Shown: positions 33,863 through 43,070, numbered from the stretch's first letter. The stretch is DNA of 64,000 nucleotides from Neoroseomonas soli (GCF_018129065.1 NZ_JAAEDM010000009.1:1-64000); one strand, 5' to 3'. The notes: generated from the sequence alone by a model not told the origin. A program made the numbers and translations.

Positions 33863-35185
33863 TCAGGTCAGCAGCCGCACCACCGCCAGCGACAGCCACG
33901 GAAACGCCACGCAGAGCGCCAGGCGCATGAAATCCGTCGCCAGATAGGGCAGCACGCCGCGATAGGTCGCCCCGATCGGCACGTCCCGCGCCAGCCCGCT
34001 GACGACGAAGACGTTCAGCCCGATGGGCGGCGCCGTCAGCCCGATGCCGACCACGATCAGCACCAGGATGCCGAACCAGATCGCCGTCTCCTCCGCCGTC
34101 AGGCCGAAGTCGAGCGCGGTGATGACGGGAAAGAAGACCGGCAGGGTCAGCAGCATCATCGCCAGCTCGTCCATCACCGCGCCGAGCACGATGTAGACGA
34201 ACAGGAAGGCGCAGAGCACGCCATAGGGCGGGAAGCCCTGCTCGCTGACCCAGACCGCCAGCAGGTCCGGCGCCTGGGACAGCGCGAGGAAGGCGTTGAA
34301 GACCTCGGCGCCGAGCAGGATGGCGAAGATCATCGCCGTGGTCTCGGCAGTGGCCTGCAGGCTCTCGCGGATCTGCCGCGTGCGCAGCGTGCCGCGCGCC
34401 AGACCCACCAGCAGCGTCGCGATGCAGCCCACGCCGGCGCTCTCGGTCGGCGTGAAGATGCCGCCATAGATGCCCCCCACGACCACCACGGCGATCAGCA
34501 GCACGGGAATGACGTTGAGCAGCGCCTCCCGTCGCTCGGCCGCCGGCACGCGCGGCCCGGCCGGGCAGAGTTCGGGCCGGCGGCGCACCACCACCCAGAT
34601 GGTCGCGATGTAGAAGGCGGTCGCCATCAGCCCCGGGATCAGCGCCGCCATGAACAGCTTGGCGATGTTCTGCTCCGTGCTGATCGCATAGACCACGAGC
34701 ACCACCGAGGGCGGGATCAGGATGCCGAGCACCCCGCCCACCGCGATGGTGCCGGTCGCGAAGCCCGGCAGTGCGCCGAAGCGCCGCAGTTCCGGCAATG
34801 CGGCGCGCCCGAAGGTCGCCGTGGTCGCCACCGAGGACCCGCACACCGCCCCGAACCCCGCGCAGGCACCGATCACCGCCATGGCCAAGCCGCCCCGCCG
34901 GTGCCCGACCAGCGCATTCGCCGCCGTGAAGAGGTCCCGCGCCAGCCCGCCGCGCTCGGCCAGCGCGCCCATCAGGATGAAGAGCGGAATGACCGTCAGC
35001 GTGTAGTTGGCGAACAGGTAGAACGGCGTGGTCTTGAGATAGGCGAGCAGCCGCGTCGCATCGACGATGGTGGCATAGCCCCCCGCGCCCACCAGCAGCA
35101 TCGCCAGCCCGATCGGGCAGCGCAGCACGAGCAGCAGCAGCAGTGCCGCGAAGCCCGCGCCGGCGAGAACGAATTCCTCCGCCAT
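33863..35185 (-). CDS. TRAP transporter large permease (DctM family)
   Basis: A 440-residue membrane protein with about twelve hydrophobic segments. Family blocks are [23 protein letters not shown]-like (here [18 protein letters not shown]), [46 protein letters not shown] and [13 protein letters not shown]. It forms the sodium-coupled channel of a tripartite transporter with the next two genes upstream. Start shares one base with the DctQ stop. The operon context with dgoK-dgoA suggests uptake of galactonate or a related sugar acid. Confidence 0.94.
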   Translation of the reverse strand: MAEEFVLAGAGFAALLLLLVLRCPIGLAMLLVGAGGYATIVDATRLLAYLKTTPFYLFANYTLTVIPLFILMGALAERGGLARDLFTAANALVGHRRGGLAMAVIGACAGFGAVCGSSVATTATFGRAALPELRRFGALPGFATGTIAVGGVLGILIPPSVVLVVYAISTEQNIAKLFMAALIPGLMATAFYIATIWVVVRRRPELCPAGPRVPAAERREALLNVIPVLLIAVVVVGGIYGGIFTPTESAGVGCIATLLVGLARGTLRTRQIRESLQATAETTAMIFAILLGAEVFNAFLALSQAPDLLAVWVSEQGFPPYGVLCAFLFVYIVLGAVMDELAMMLLTLPVFFPVITALDFGLTAEETAIWFGILVLIVVGIGLTAPPIGLNVFVVSGLARDVPIGATYRGVLPYLATDFMRLALCVAFPWLSLAVVRLLT

Positions 35186-35679
35186 CAGTCGCGGCCCCGG
35201 AGCAGCCGCCCGGTCCAGTAGAGCGCAGCCAGCCCCGTCGCGGCGAAGCCCAACGCGCCGAGCCCGATCGCCCACCAGATCGGCACTCCGAGCAGCCCGA
35301 AGGTGGTGGTGCCGCTGCCGCGCGCCTCGATCGCGCCGACCACCATGCGCTCGGCCAGCACCAGCGCCGCCGTGCCCCAGACGAGGTTCCAGAACCCGTC
35401 CACCGCGTCGTTCACCCGCCGCGGCAGCCAGCCGGTGAAACTGTCGACGAAGATGTTCGCGCGCATCAGCGTGCCATAGGCGAGGAAGCCCAGCACCGCG
35501 AGCCCGCCGCCGAGCTGCACCAGTTCCACGTCGCCCTTCACCGGCTGGCTGGTCAGCCAGCGCAGCAGCACCGAAACGGTCGTCAGCATCGCCACGCCGA
35601 GCAGCACCGCCCCACCCGCCAGGGCGAAGCCGGCGGCGAGGCGCGCAATCGGCCCGCGCGGCGGTCCGGGATGCGTCAT
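35185..35679 (-). CDS. TRAP transporter small permease (DctQ family)
   Basis: A 164-residue protein with four membrane helices, starting with [28 protein letters not shown] and containing the DctQ-type [13 protein letters not shown] segment. It bridges the binding protein and DctM. It begins 19 bases after the DctP stop and ends within the DctM start codon, consistent with the standard P-Q-M order. Confidence 0.88.
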   Translation of the reverse strand: MTHPGPPRGPIARLAAGFALAGGAVLLGVAMLTTVSVLLRWLTSQPVKGDVELVQLGGGLAVLGFLAYGTLMRANIFVDSFTGWLPRRVNDAVDGFWNLVWGTAALVLAERMVVGAIEARGSGTTTFGLLGVPIWWAIGLGALGFAATGLAALYWTGRLLRGRD

Positions 35680-35698
35680 GCCGCCACGCGGAACCTCG

Positions 35699-36745
35699 TC
35701 AGGACACGCCCTCGCCGAGGCGCGCGACGAGGGCGCGCGTCTCCTCGACCAGTGCGCCGCCGTCGATGTTCCTCTCCCGCATGGCGGCGATCCAGGCCTG
35801 GATGACGGGGGCGGTCGCGGTGACCCAGCGGGCCTTCTCCGCCTCGGTGATCTCGGTGATCGAGTTGCCGCGGCGGCGGACCATTTCCTCAACCACCGGG
35901 CCCTGTTCGTCCCAGACCTTCGCGGCCATCTCGGCGGCCACCGCGCCCGAATTGGCGTCGAGCACGCGCTTGAGGTCGGCCGGCAGCCCCTCGTACCGCG
36001 CCTTGTTCATCGCGAGCAGCATGGAGGCCGAATAGAAGGTCGGGCTGCCGGGGATGCCGATGTGGTAGCGCACCATCTCGTGGATGCGGATGGACGGCAC
36101 CACTTCCCACGGCACCACCGCGCCGTCGATGACGCCCTGGGAAAGCGCCTCGGGCACCTGGGGCACGGGCAGGCCGACCGGCGCGGCGCCGAGCGCGCGC
36201 AGCGCCTCGCCCGCCTGGCGGGAGGGGAAGCGCAGCTTCAGGCCGCGCAGGTCCTCCATGGTCTTCACCTCGCGGCGGGAATGGATCAGCCCGCCGTCAT
36301 GCGCCCAGGCGGCGAGGACATGCGTCTCGCTGAACTCGCCGCGCATGTGCTTGTCGAAGAGTTCCCAGGTCACGCGCGCATTCACGCTGGCGCGCTTGTG
36401 GGCGACGAAGGGGAGTTCGATCACCTCGATGCGCGGGAAGCGGGCGGGCGTGTAGCCGGGCAGGGTCCAGATGATGTCCGCGACGCCGTCCTTCGCCTGG
36501 TCGTAGAGCTGCGGCGGCGCGCCGCCGAGCTGCATCGAGGGGAAGACCTGGATGCGCAGGCGGCCGTTCGATTCCTCCTGCACCTTGCGCGTCCAGGGCA
36601 CCAGGAAGTGGCGGTGCACGTTGGAGACGGCGGGCAGGAAGTGGTGCAGGCGCAGCGTCACCTCCTGCGCCGCGGCGCGGCGGGGTGTGATCAGCGCGGG
36701 CGCGGCGAGCGCGGCGCCGGTCAACAGCAGGCGGCGGTTGAGCAT
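35699..36745 (-). CDS. TRAP transporter solute-binding protein (DctP family)
   Basis: A 348-residue periplasmic binding protein. The signal sequence MLNRRLLLTGAALAAPALI has an Arg pair and could be Tat- or Sec-type. The mature protein shows DctP blocks: VTLRLHHFLP, VFPSMQLGG, DGVADIIWTLPGY, LKLRFP-SRQ with the conserved Arg that contacts the ligand carboxylate, and GVIDGAVVPWEV. The ligand is probably a sugar acid given dgoA and dgoK immediately upstream in the operon. Confidence 0.93.
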   Translation of the reverse strand: MLNRRLLLTGAALAAPALITPRRAAAQEVTLRLHHFLPAVSNVHRHFLVPWTRKVQEESNGRLRIQVFPSMQLGGAPPQLYDQAKDGVADIIWTLPGYTPARFPRIEVIELPFVAHKRASVNARVTWELFDKHMRGEFSETHVLAAWAHDGGLIHSRREVKTMEDLRGLKLRFPSRQAGEALRALGAAPVGLPVPQVPEALSQGVIDGAVVPWEVVPSIRIHEMVRYHIGIPGSPTFYSASMLLAMNKARYEGLPADLKRVLDANSGAVAAEMAAKVWDEQGPVVEEMVRRRGNSITEITEAEKARWVTATAPVIQAWIAAMRERNIDGGALVEETRALVARLGEGVS

Positions 36746-36803
36746 CGGTACGTGTCCCCGTGTGAAGCCGTACCGGGATTCGTGCCCCGGTCCGCCGACA
36801 GTG

Positions 36804-37424
36804 TCACGCCATTCCGGCCGCCTGACGCAAGGCCCGCGCCCGGGCCGCTACCGCTTCCGCCCCGTCCCCCGGGCGATAGAGCGAGGAGCCGACGCCGAAG
36901 CCTGCCGCGCCGGCCGACTTCCAGGCCGGGATGGTCTCCGCCGACATGCCGCCCACCGGGAGGATCGCCGTGCCCTTCGGCAGCACGGCGAGCAGCGACT
37001 TCACGACCGCGGGCGAGACCGCCTCGGCCGGGAACAGCTTCAGCGCATCCGCTCCGACGGCGAGCAGCGCGAAGGCCTCGGCGGGCGTGAGGAAGCCGGG
37101 GCAGGCGATCAGCCCACGGGCGCGCGCGGCGAGGACCAGTTGCGGGTCGCAATGCGGCGTGACCATCAGCCGCGCCCCGGCGCGGACGATGGCGGAGACC
37201 TCGTCCTCGGTCGTGACGGTGCCGGCGCCGATCAGCGCGCGGTCGCCGAAGGCGGCGTGCAGGCGGCGGATGCTCTCGAGCGGCTTCGGCGAGTTGAGCG
37301 GCACTTCGATGATGTTCAGCCCTTCGCCGATCAGCGCGGCGCCGATCGCCTCGACTTCCTCCGGCTTCACGCCGCGCAGGATGGCGACGATGGGGCAGGC
37401 ATCGAGCCAGGGGGCGAGGCTCAT
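36804..37424 (-). CDS. dgoA: 2-dehydro-3-deoxy-6-phosphogalactonate aldolase
   Basis: A 206-residue class I aldolase of the KDPG/KDPGal family that splits KDPGal into pyruvate and glyceraldehyde 3-phosphate. E40 (IIEVPLNSP) and Schiff-base K129 (ALKLFPAE) are in place, and the GVGSSLYRPG phosphate-binding loop is near the C-terminus. The EVPLNSP sequence is typical of DgoA, while KDPG aldolase (Eda) usually has EVTLRT. Start overlaps the dgoK stop by four bases. Confidence 0.93.
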   Translation of the reverse strand: MSLAPWLDACPIVAILRGVKPEEVEAIGAALIGEGLNIIEVPLNSPKPLESIRRLHAAFGDRALIGAGTVTTEDEVSAIVRAGARLMVTPHCDPQLVLAARARGLIACPGFLTPAEAFALLAVGADALKLFPAEAVSPAVVKSLLAVLPKGTAILPVGGMSAETIPAWKSAGAAGFGVGSSLYRPGDGAEAVAARARALRQAAGMA

Positions 37425-38305
37425 GGCAGGCGTTCTCCGATCATGTGCAGCCCGGCGGCGGCGACATCCGGCTCCGCCGCGCGGTGCGGAATGCCGAAGC
37501 CGTCGAGCGCCGCTGCATAGCGGGAGGTGAGCGCCGGCGCACCGACCAGGATGACCGGCGGCGCCACTCCCTCCTCCAGCGCGGCGGCGACTTCATGCCC
37601 GATCAGCAGGCCCGAGAGGAAGGAGGCTGCCTCCTCCTCCGACACCTCGTCGAAGAGGGAGAGGGCACGCAGGCCGAAGAGGTGATGCAGCAGCCCGCCC
37701 GGCTGCTTCGCGCGGGCGACTCCGCGGGCGAAGCCGCGGGCATGGTGCGGCGCGGACGGGTTCAGCATGCGCGCGAGGATGGTGTGGCCGGCGAGCGCGG
37801 CGAAGGCCTCCCCCGTCAGGTGGGTGGTGAAGCCCGTGACGCGGCCGCGCTCCATCCGTGCCCATTTGGAATGGCTGCCGGGGAGGCAGATCGTCACCTC
37901 GGTCCCGTCCAGCCCGGCGGCGGCACCGATCATCTGCGTCTCCTCGCCGCGCATCACCTCGGGGACGGCGTGGCGGTCGCGGCAGGTCAGGCCCGGCACC
38001 AGACGGACCTCCGCACCCTGGAAGGGCACGGGGATGGTGGCGGCGGCGATCTCGTCGATGCCGGCGGGGCAGGGGAGGTAGGGGGCCTCGACCCAGCCCT
38101 GCCGGCTGCCGACCATGCCGCAGAGCAGCACGCGGCGCTCCCCCTCCGCGATCCAGGTGCCGGCGACCTCCTGCAGCGCGTCGGGGAAGCCGCCCGGCTC
38201 GATGGTCAGGATGCCGCGTCGCACTTCCCGCCGCGCCAATACCGTCCCGTCGGAGGCGAGCCGGTAGGCTCGAAGGCTGGAAGTGCCCCAATCGATGCCG
38301 ATCAT
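37421..38305 (-). CDS. dgoK: 2-dehydro-3-deoxygalactonokinase
   Basis: A 294-residue ASKHA-fold kinase that phosphorylates KDGal for the DgoA aldolase. The phosphate-1 loop is IGIDWGTSSLRAY; GMVGSRQGW, the LPGSHSKWA substrate/ATP motif and a late LVGAPALTSRYAAAL adenosine-binding region are typical. GAAGGGCGA precedes ATG 38305; a GTG at 38308 is adjacent and equally possible. It heads an operon dgoK-dgoA-dctPQM. No galactonate dehydratase gene is within view, so KDGal must be made by an enzyme encoded elsewhere. Confidence 0.93.
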   Translation of the reverse strand: MIGIDWGTSSLRAYRLASDGTVLARREVRRGILTIEPGGFPDALQEVAGTWIAEGERRVLLCGMVGSRQGWVEAPYLPCPAGIDEIAAATIPVPFQGAEVRLVPGLTCRDRHAVPEVMRGEETQMIGAAAGLDGTEVTICLPGSHSKWARMERGRVTGFTTHLTGEAFAALAGHTILARMLNPSAPHHARGFARGVARAKQPGGLLHHLFGLRALSLFDEVSEEEAASFLSGLLIGHEVAAALEEGVAPPVILVGAPALTSRYAAALDGFGIPHRAAEPDVAAAGLHMIGERLP

Positions 38306-38330
38306 CACTCGCCCTTCTCAAGGTTTTGTG

Positions 38331-38364
38331 ATGTTACCGGATCGAGTGGGCATAACCAATGGTT
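38331..38364 (-). promoter_or_regulatory. Promoter and overlapping operator of the dgoK operon
   Basis: Read on the minus strand: TTGGTT (38359-38354), a 17-bp spacer, then TAACAT (38336-38331), giving a start about 20 bases before dgoK. A dyad AACCA-A-TGGTT (38354-38364) covers the -35 box exactly, the position expected for a repressor. The inverted half-sites suit a GntR-type regulator such as DgoR, by analogy only. Confidence 0.55.
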
Positions 38365-38416
38365 GCATGCGGGGAGTCGCGGCGGGAACATCGTCGCGTC
38401 GGGTAATGACGATAGG

Positions 38417-38815
38417 ACGGTTGAGGCCGGGGCCGGGCCCTCCGGCGTCTCGATCAACCGGGCGGGCAACCTGGTGCTGGTGGCGAACCGCAATGCCGCG
38501 ACGGTCAGCGTCTTCCGCTTTGCGAACGGCAGCCTGACGCCGCTGTCCACGGTGACGATCGGCAACGCGACCTCATCCCCCGTGCATGTGCAGTTCACGC
38601 CTGACGGGCCGCTGCGGGAAGTGGCGCGTGCGCCGGTGGGTGACTGGGCGCAGGGCATCGCCTTCTCACGCGACGGGAAGACGGTGGTGGCGCAGAACAT
38701 GGCGGACCGGAACCTCGCCGTCTTCCGCTTCGACAATGGGCGGCTGCGCGATACCGGGCAGCGCATCGCCGTCAACGGCGGGCCGGCGGCGATCCGGACA
38801 GCGGATCGGCAGTGA
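38417..38815 (+). pseudogene. Remnant of a lactonase-like beta-propeller protein
   Basis: The frame encodes propeller blades (GPSGVSINRAGNLVLVANRN, VSVFRFANGSLTPLSTV, WAQGIAFSRDGKTVVAQNM, LAVFRFDNGRLRDTGQRI, ending ADRQ) but has no start codon, signal peptide or first blade. Near 38606-38612 the text jumps from FTPDGP straight to LREVARAPVGDW; in full-length relatives of this kind a blade or more should separate them. Both 5' truncation and an internal in-frame deletion are therefore likely. The adjacent repeat element may mark the rearrangement. It was once a periplasmic six- or seven-bladed propeller. Confidence 0.6.
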
Positions 38816-38823
38816 CGAGGAAG

Positions 38824-38933
38824 GCCGGGGGAGCGAACCTCCCCCACATTGTCTCTTGGGAACCGACCTCGGAGGTCAGTGCCCAGGAGACAAGGAAGGT
38901 CGGGGGGCTCGGGGGGAAGTTCCCTTCCCCCCG
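38824..38933. repeat. Intergenic three-hairpin repeat, copy B
   Basis: Three stems in order. (1) GGGGGAG (38827-38833) with CTCCCCC (38839-38845). (2) TTGTCTCTTGGG (38849-38860) with CCCAGGAGACAA (38882-38893), one T-G pair, enclosing GACCTC-G-GAGGTC (38865-38877). (3) CGGGGGGAAG (38910-38919), loop TTCC, CTTCCCCCCG (38924-38933). The same three stems in the same order make copy C near 60.1 kb, and stem 3 recurs in copy A. It sits between a plus-strand remnant and a minus-strand gene. Confidence 0.8.
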
Positions 38934-38935
38934 GC

Positions 38936-39652
38936 TCATGCCAGCCGCGCCAATGCCCCGAGCGCCGGCACCTGCGCCGGATCCGCCCCCGCGGCCCGCA
39001 ACGCCCCCCAAAGCGCGACGGCAACCGAATCCAGCACTGGCACCTCCGTCACCGCCGCCGCGGCATCGAGGCCGCGGAAATTGGTGCAGTGGATGGCGAT
39101 GGCGTCGCAGGCTTCCGCCGCGACCGCCCGCACCAGTCGGGTGACCAGGTCCGGCGCGTGCTCCGCGAAGGAATAGTTGCCGGGGTCTTCCAGATGGCGC
39201 TCCGCCGCGGGCTCGAAGCCCTCGGTGCGGAGGTTCGCCAGGATCTCCGCCTGCACGCTGCCGAGATAGGGCGTGACCAGACCGACGCGCCGCGCGCCCA
39301 GCGCCCGCAGCGCGTCGTACAGCGCCAGCGTGGCGGTGGTGCAGGGCAGGCCGGTGCGTCCGGTGATGGCGGCGCAGATGGCGCGGTCCGCCTCGGCACC
39401 GAGCCAGGAACCGGAGGTCCCGTTCCAGCAGATGGCGTGCACCTTGGCGTCGGCCAGCATTTCCGCCGCCGCGATCATCGGTGCGGTGTCGAACTGCCCC
39501 GTGGAGCCGCCCTCCAGCGTGATGGAGAGCACCCGCAGCCGCTGGAAATGCGCGGTGACATGCGGGATGCCGGCGAGCAGCCCATAGGTCGCGGGTTCCA
39601 GCACCGTGTTGGAAGACGGCGTGAGCATCCCCAGGCGGATGGCGGCCGGCAT
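38936..39652 (-). CDS. Aspartate/glutamate racemase-superfamily protein (maleate isomerase-like)
   Basis: A 238-residue protein of the Asp/Glu/hydantoin racemase fold. RLGMLTPSSNTVLEP is the N-terminal phosphate-free substrate loop of maleate cis-trans isomerase/arylmalonate decarboxylase types; the two candidate catalytic Cys are in AICWNGTSGSW and AIHCTNFRG. Both Cys being present favours a racemase or isomerase. It is the last gene of an ABC transporter operon, sharing one base with the permease stop, so it probably acts on the imported compound. Confidence 0.82.
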   Translation of the reverse strand: MPAAIRLGMLTPSSNTVLEPATYGLLAGIPHVTAHFQRLRVLSITLEGGSTGQFDTAPMIAAAEMLADAKVHAICWNGTSGSWLGAEADRAICAAITGRTGLPCTTATLALYDALRALGARRVGLVTPYLGSVQAEILANLRTEGFEPAAERHLEDPGNYSFAEHAPDLVTRLVRAVAAEACDAIAIHCTNFRGLDAAAAVTEVPVLDSVAVALWGALRAAGADPAQVPALGALARLA

Positions 39653-40485
39653 CAACCCCCCGTCGCGAGGCGCGGGTCGTTCTGCCCGCGCGTGGCCCAG
39701 CCGGTCGTGCGTTCCTCGATGGTCACGGCCACCCAGTACATCAGCACGCCCATCACGCCGGTCACGATCAGCCCGGCGAAGACCAGCGGCACGTCGAAGC
39801 GGGAGGAGGCGACGAGCATCAGGTGCCCGATGCCCTCGTTGGCCGCCACCGTCTCGCTGATGATGGAGCCCACGAAGGCGACGGTGATCGCAACCTTCAG
39901 CGAGGCGAAGAAATAGGGCATCGCCCGCGGCAGCCCGACCTTGGCGATGATGTCCGAGGGCCTCGCGCCCAAGGCCCGCAACACGTCGCGCAACTCGGGT
40001 TCCACCGTGGCGATGCCGGTCGCGACGTTCACCACGATGGGGAAGAAGGAGATCAGGAAGGCGGTCAGCACCGCCGGCCAGAAGCCGGCGCCGAACCAGA
40101 TCACCAGGATCGGAACGACGGCCACCTTGGGCACCGAGTTGAAGGCGATCAGCAGCGGATAGAGGCCGCGGTACACCAGCACCGACGACCCGATGGCGAC
40201 GCCCAGCGCCAGGCCGAAGACGATGGCCATCAGGAAGCCGATCCCCGTCGTCAGCAGCGTCGCCCAGGCGTTGGAGAGCAAGGGCTGCCACCACTTGACC
40301 ATGCTCTCGGCGATCAGGCTCGGTGCCGGCAGGATGAAGGGCTGGATGGCGAAGGCGCGGCAGGCGACTTCCCAGACGAGGAACATGCCGGCGATCACGA
40401 GCCAGGGCAGGGCGTGCTCCAGCCGGCGGCGCCGGCGGGCGGCCTCGGCGAGAGCCTCGGCGGAACGGGGCCGGTCAGCGGGCAT
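39652..40485 (-). CDS. ABC transporter permease, NitT/TauT family
   Basis: A 277-residue inner-membrane permease of the SsuC/TauC type with six hydrophobic segments. FNSVPKVAVVPILVIWFGAG and the cytoplasmic EAA-like loop LRDVLRALGARPSDIIAKVGLP, which contacts the ATPase, are clear. The start is set at ATG 40485, 10 bases inside the ATPase gene's 3' end. It works with the adjacent ATPase and binding protein to import a small anionic or aromatic compound. Confidence 0.92.
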   Translation of the reverse strand: MPADRPRSAEALAEAARRRRRLEHALPWLVIAGMFLVWEVACRAFAIQPFILPAPSLIAESMVKWWQPLLSNAWATLLTTGIGFLMAIVFGLALGVAIGSSVLVYRGLYPLLIAFNSVPKVAVVPILVIWFGAGFWPAVLTAFLISFFPIVVNVATGIATVEPELRDVLRALGARPSDIIAKVGLPRAMPYFFASLKVAITVAFVGSIISETVAANEGIGHLMLVASSRFDVPLVFAGLIVTGVMGVLMYWVAVTIEERTTGWATRGQNDPRLATGG

Positions 40486-41281
40486 CCGAGGCCTCCGCGC
40501 GGCGGGCGTCGCTGATGCGGTCGCGGAGTTCGTGGACGATGGCCTGGAACTCCGCCTCATAGGTCAGGTCGAGCCGGCGCGGGCGAGGGTAGGGGACGGC
40601 GCGCTCGGCGATGATCCGCCCGGGCCGCGCCGACATGATCAGCACCCGGTCGGCCAGGTACACCGCTTCCTTGAGGTCGTGAGTAACGAGGATGACCGTC
40701 GGCTTCCTGGCCAGCCAGACTTCCTGGAGCACGTCCCAGAGATCCTCGCGCGTGAAGACGTCGAGCGCGCCGAAGGGCTCGTCGAGCATCAGCAGCCGCG
40801 GGTCGTGCACCAGGGCACGGCAGAGGGAGGCGCGCTGCTGCATCCCGCCCGAGAGCTGCCAGGGATACTTCCCCTCGAAGCCGGCCAGGCCCACGAGTTT
40901 CAGCAGGTCCCGCGCCTTGGCCTCATAGGCCGCGCGCTCGCCGCGGAGCCGGCCGCGGTGGGGCTGCACCACCTCCAGCGGCAGCATCACGTTGGCGAGG
41001 ATGGTCCGCCAGGGCAGCAGGGTCGGGTTCTGGAAGGCCATGCCGGCGATGGACAGCGGGCCCGAGACCTCGCGCCCGTCCACGATCACCGTGCCCTCGG
41101 TCGATGGCCAGAGGCCGGTGACCAGGCGCATCAGCGTGGACTTGCCGCAGCCCGAGGGGCCGACGACGGCGATGAACTCGCCCTCGGCCACGTCGAGGCT
41201 GGTGCCGCGCAGCGCGAGGGTGCCCTCGACGCCGCCATAGCGCATGGCGACGCCGTCAATCCGGACGAACGGCGTCGCCAC
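40475..41281 (-). CDS. ABC transporter ATP-binding protein, NitT/TauT family
   Basis: A 268-residue ATPase. Walker A is GPSGCGKST, the Q-loop is AFQNPTLLPWRT, the signature LSGGMQQRASLCRAL, Walker B LLMLDEPFGALD, and the H-loop VTHDLKEAV. GTG at 41281 is the likely start, five bases after the binding-protein stop; the preceding frame belongs to no recognisable protein. It powers the adjacent permease. Confidence 0.94.
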   Translation of the reverse strand: MATPFVRIDGVAMRYGGVEGTLALRGTSLDVAEGEFIAVVGPSGCGKSTLMRLVTGLWPSTEGTVIVDGREVSGPLSIAGMAFQNPTLLPWRTILANVMLPLEVVQPHRGRLRGERAAYEAKARDLLKLVGLAGFEGKYPWQLSGGMQQRASLCRALVHDPRLLMLDEPFGALDVFTREDLWDVLQEVWLARKPTVILVTHDLKEAVYLADRVLIMSARPGRIIAERAVPYPRPRRLDLTYEAEFQAIVHELRDRISDARRAEASDAR

Positions 41282-41286
41282 GGGGC

Positions 41287-42309
41287 TCAGATCCGCCGGT
41301 CCGCCACGGGGGGCAGGAAGTCCGGGGTGTAGAACTGCGCCGCCTGCAGGCGCGGCTGCATGCCGTAGGCCTCCTCGATCGCGCGGATGCCGGTCTGCAT
41401 CCGGCCCATGTCCACCGAGGAGATGCCGTTCGCGCGCACATGGTCCGAGACGACGACGCGCTCGAGGTTCATCTGCTGGCGCTCGGCTTCCAGCGCGACG
41501 TCGGTGAGCGGCTCGGCGCGCTTGAGGATGTCGAGCGCCTCGCGCTGGTTGGCGATGCCCTCCCGGAAGGCCTTCATCAGCGCGGCGGTCGCGGCGCGGA
41601 CGGCATTCGGGTTGCGCTCGATGAAGGCGCGGGTGGTCAGCAGGCCGGCGCCGTACAGGTTCAGCCCGTGGTCGTAGTACATCATCACCCGCTGCTGGTC
41701 GTGCCCGAGGCCGATGCCCTTGAGCGCCAGCGCCGAGGTGGTGACGAAGCCGGTCAGCCCGTCCGCTTCGCGCCGCAGCACCATCGGCTCGCGAAGCGCC
41801 GGGGTGACCGAGAGGAAAGTCACCTTGGAGGCGTCGATCCCCGCCGCCTTGGCGAAGGCGGGGAAGAGCTGGCGCCCGGCGTCGAAGTCCGGCGCGGCGA
41901 GGCGCTTGCCTTCCAGGTCCTTCGGCACGCGGATCGGCCCGTCGGCGCGCACGATGGCGCAGAGCGGGCTGCGGTCCTGCAGCACCGCGATGCAGACGAC
42001 GCCGCGGTCCGGGTTCTCGGCCATGAAGCGGATGGCGGGGCTGAGGTCGGCATAGCCGATGTCGTAGGAGCCGCTGGCGAGGGCCACCGGCACGGCGCCG
42101 GAGCCGTTGCCGCGGTCCACGGTGATGTCCACGCCGGCCTCGCGGAAATAGCCCTTCTCGCGCGCCACCAGGGCGAAGGCGTTGGGCGACTGGAAGGCCC
42201 AGTCGAGCATCATGCGGACGCGCGGCGCCTGCGCATTCGCAAGGCCGGGGGCGGCCAGCGTTCCCCCGGCGGCCAGTAGCGCTGCGCGCCGCGTGAAGCC
42301 ATGCAGCAT
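41287..42309 (-). CDS. ABC transporter substrate-binding protein, NMT1/THI5-like
   Basis: A 340-residue periplasmic binding protein. The signal (FTRRAALLAAGGTLAAPGLANA) has a twin Arg and could be Tat-dependent. The mature region shows the NMT1-type pattern: VRMMLDWAFQSPNAFALVAREKGYF, VPVALASGSYDIGYADLSPAI, and the KRLAAPDFDAGRQLFPAF block. It opens an operon with ATPase, permease and a racemase-type enzyme. Known ligands of the family include pyrimidines, taurine and nitrate; the racemase-type partner hints at a dicarboxylate or hydantoin-like compound. Confidence 0.9.
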   Translation of the reverse strand: MLHGFTRRAALLAAGGTLAAPGLANAQAPRVRMMLDWAFQSPNAFALVAREKGYFREAGVDITVDRGNGSGAVPVALASGSYDIGYADLSPAIRFMAENPDRGVVCIAVLQDRSPLCAIVRADGPIRVPKDLEGKRLAAPDFDAGRQLFPAFAKAAGIDASKVTFLSVTPALREPMVLRREADGLTGFVTTSALALKGIGLGHDQQRVMMYYDHGLNLYGAGLLTTRAFIERNPNAVRAATAALMKAFREGIANQREALDILKRAEPLTDVALEAERQQMNLERVVVSDHVRANGISSVDMGRMQTGIRAIEEAYGMQPRLQAAQFYTPDFLPPVADRRI

Positions 42310-42419
42310 GGAAGGTCTCCCTGAAGGCCGGTGACGGCGATGGCCCCCTCTCTGCGTCATCACGCGGCAATGGCGCAAGACGCAGCGGGCGGAACATCGC
42401 CCGAAACCGGCCGGAGCCG

Positions 42420-43070
42420 TCAGGGCGGGTCCATGAAGGCCGAGGCGGCCGAGGCACGGGCGAGCAGCGACCGCATGGCCGGATTCTCGTGCCCCTCATG
42501 CGCGGTCAGCGCTTCCATGGGGCAGAAGTATTCGTGCGGATGCGGCACCTGGTGGCGGGCGAAGCCGGCATAGTGATCCCGTTGCAGGCCATAGAGCACG
42601 CGCAGGTCGCGGACCGGCACGGTCAGCGGCGCGGTCGGTTCCTTCGCCAGGAAGGGGATGATGAGCCAGCGCGGCGTCGGGTCGTTCGCCTGGAGCGGCG
42701 CCAGCAGCCAGGGCAGCGGGCAATGCGCCAGCAGCGCGACGGTGGACGGCGCGAAGCGCGACCGCTTGTCGAGCAGGTTCTGGAAGGTCGAGCAGGCCTC
42801 GATGCAGAGGATGTCCGCGAAGGGGTCCTCCGCCGAGCCGCCGAAATTCAGCCAGAGCCCGTCGGGGATGGTCCTCATCCGGTCCGAGCCCGGGATCTTG
42901 AGGTAGGGCTGGGCGACAGGCTCGCCGTCGCAGGGCCGGCCGCGCAGCCAGGCGCCCGCGCTCCCGAGGGTGGCCGCGCCCGGCGGGCGCTGGGGCCAGT
43001 TCTTGAGCCGGGCACGGACGATGTTGTCGAGCCGCGCGGGGCGACGCTCCAGACGCCGAATCTCGCTCAT
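42420..43070 (-). CDS. Hypothetical protein (216 aa)
   Basis: No family is recognised. The protein is soluble, without signal or membrane segment, and has a basic N-terminus (RRLERRPARLDNIVRARLKNWP). The central part (FADILCIEACSTFQNLLDKRSRFAPS, followed by PRWLIIPF) and the block RDLRVLYGLQRDHYAGFARHQ look like a compact alpha/beta enzyme or nuclease-like domain with conserved Cys, but this is only an impression. ATG 43070 is chosen; GTG 43073 is adjacent. It is preceded by a long AT-rich leader, an AAGTT-C-AACTT dyad (43091-43101) lying 21 bases upstream. Confidence 0.6.
   Translation of the reverse strand: MSEIRRLERRPARLDNIVRARLKNWPQRPPGAATLGSAGAWLRGRPCDGEPVAQPYLKIPGSDRMRTIPDGLWLNFGGSAEDPFADILCIEACSTFQNLLDKRSRFAPSTVALLAHCPLPWLLAPLQANDPTPRWLIIPFLAKEPTAPLTVPVRDLRVLYGLQRDHYAGFARHQVPHPHEYFCPMEALTAHEGHENPAMRSLLARASAASAFMDPP

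Noticed and set aside
37445-38416. 5' extension of the propeller remnant into the dgoK region
   Set aside because: The open frame upstream of 38417 lies antisense to dgoK and does not resemble propeller blades.
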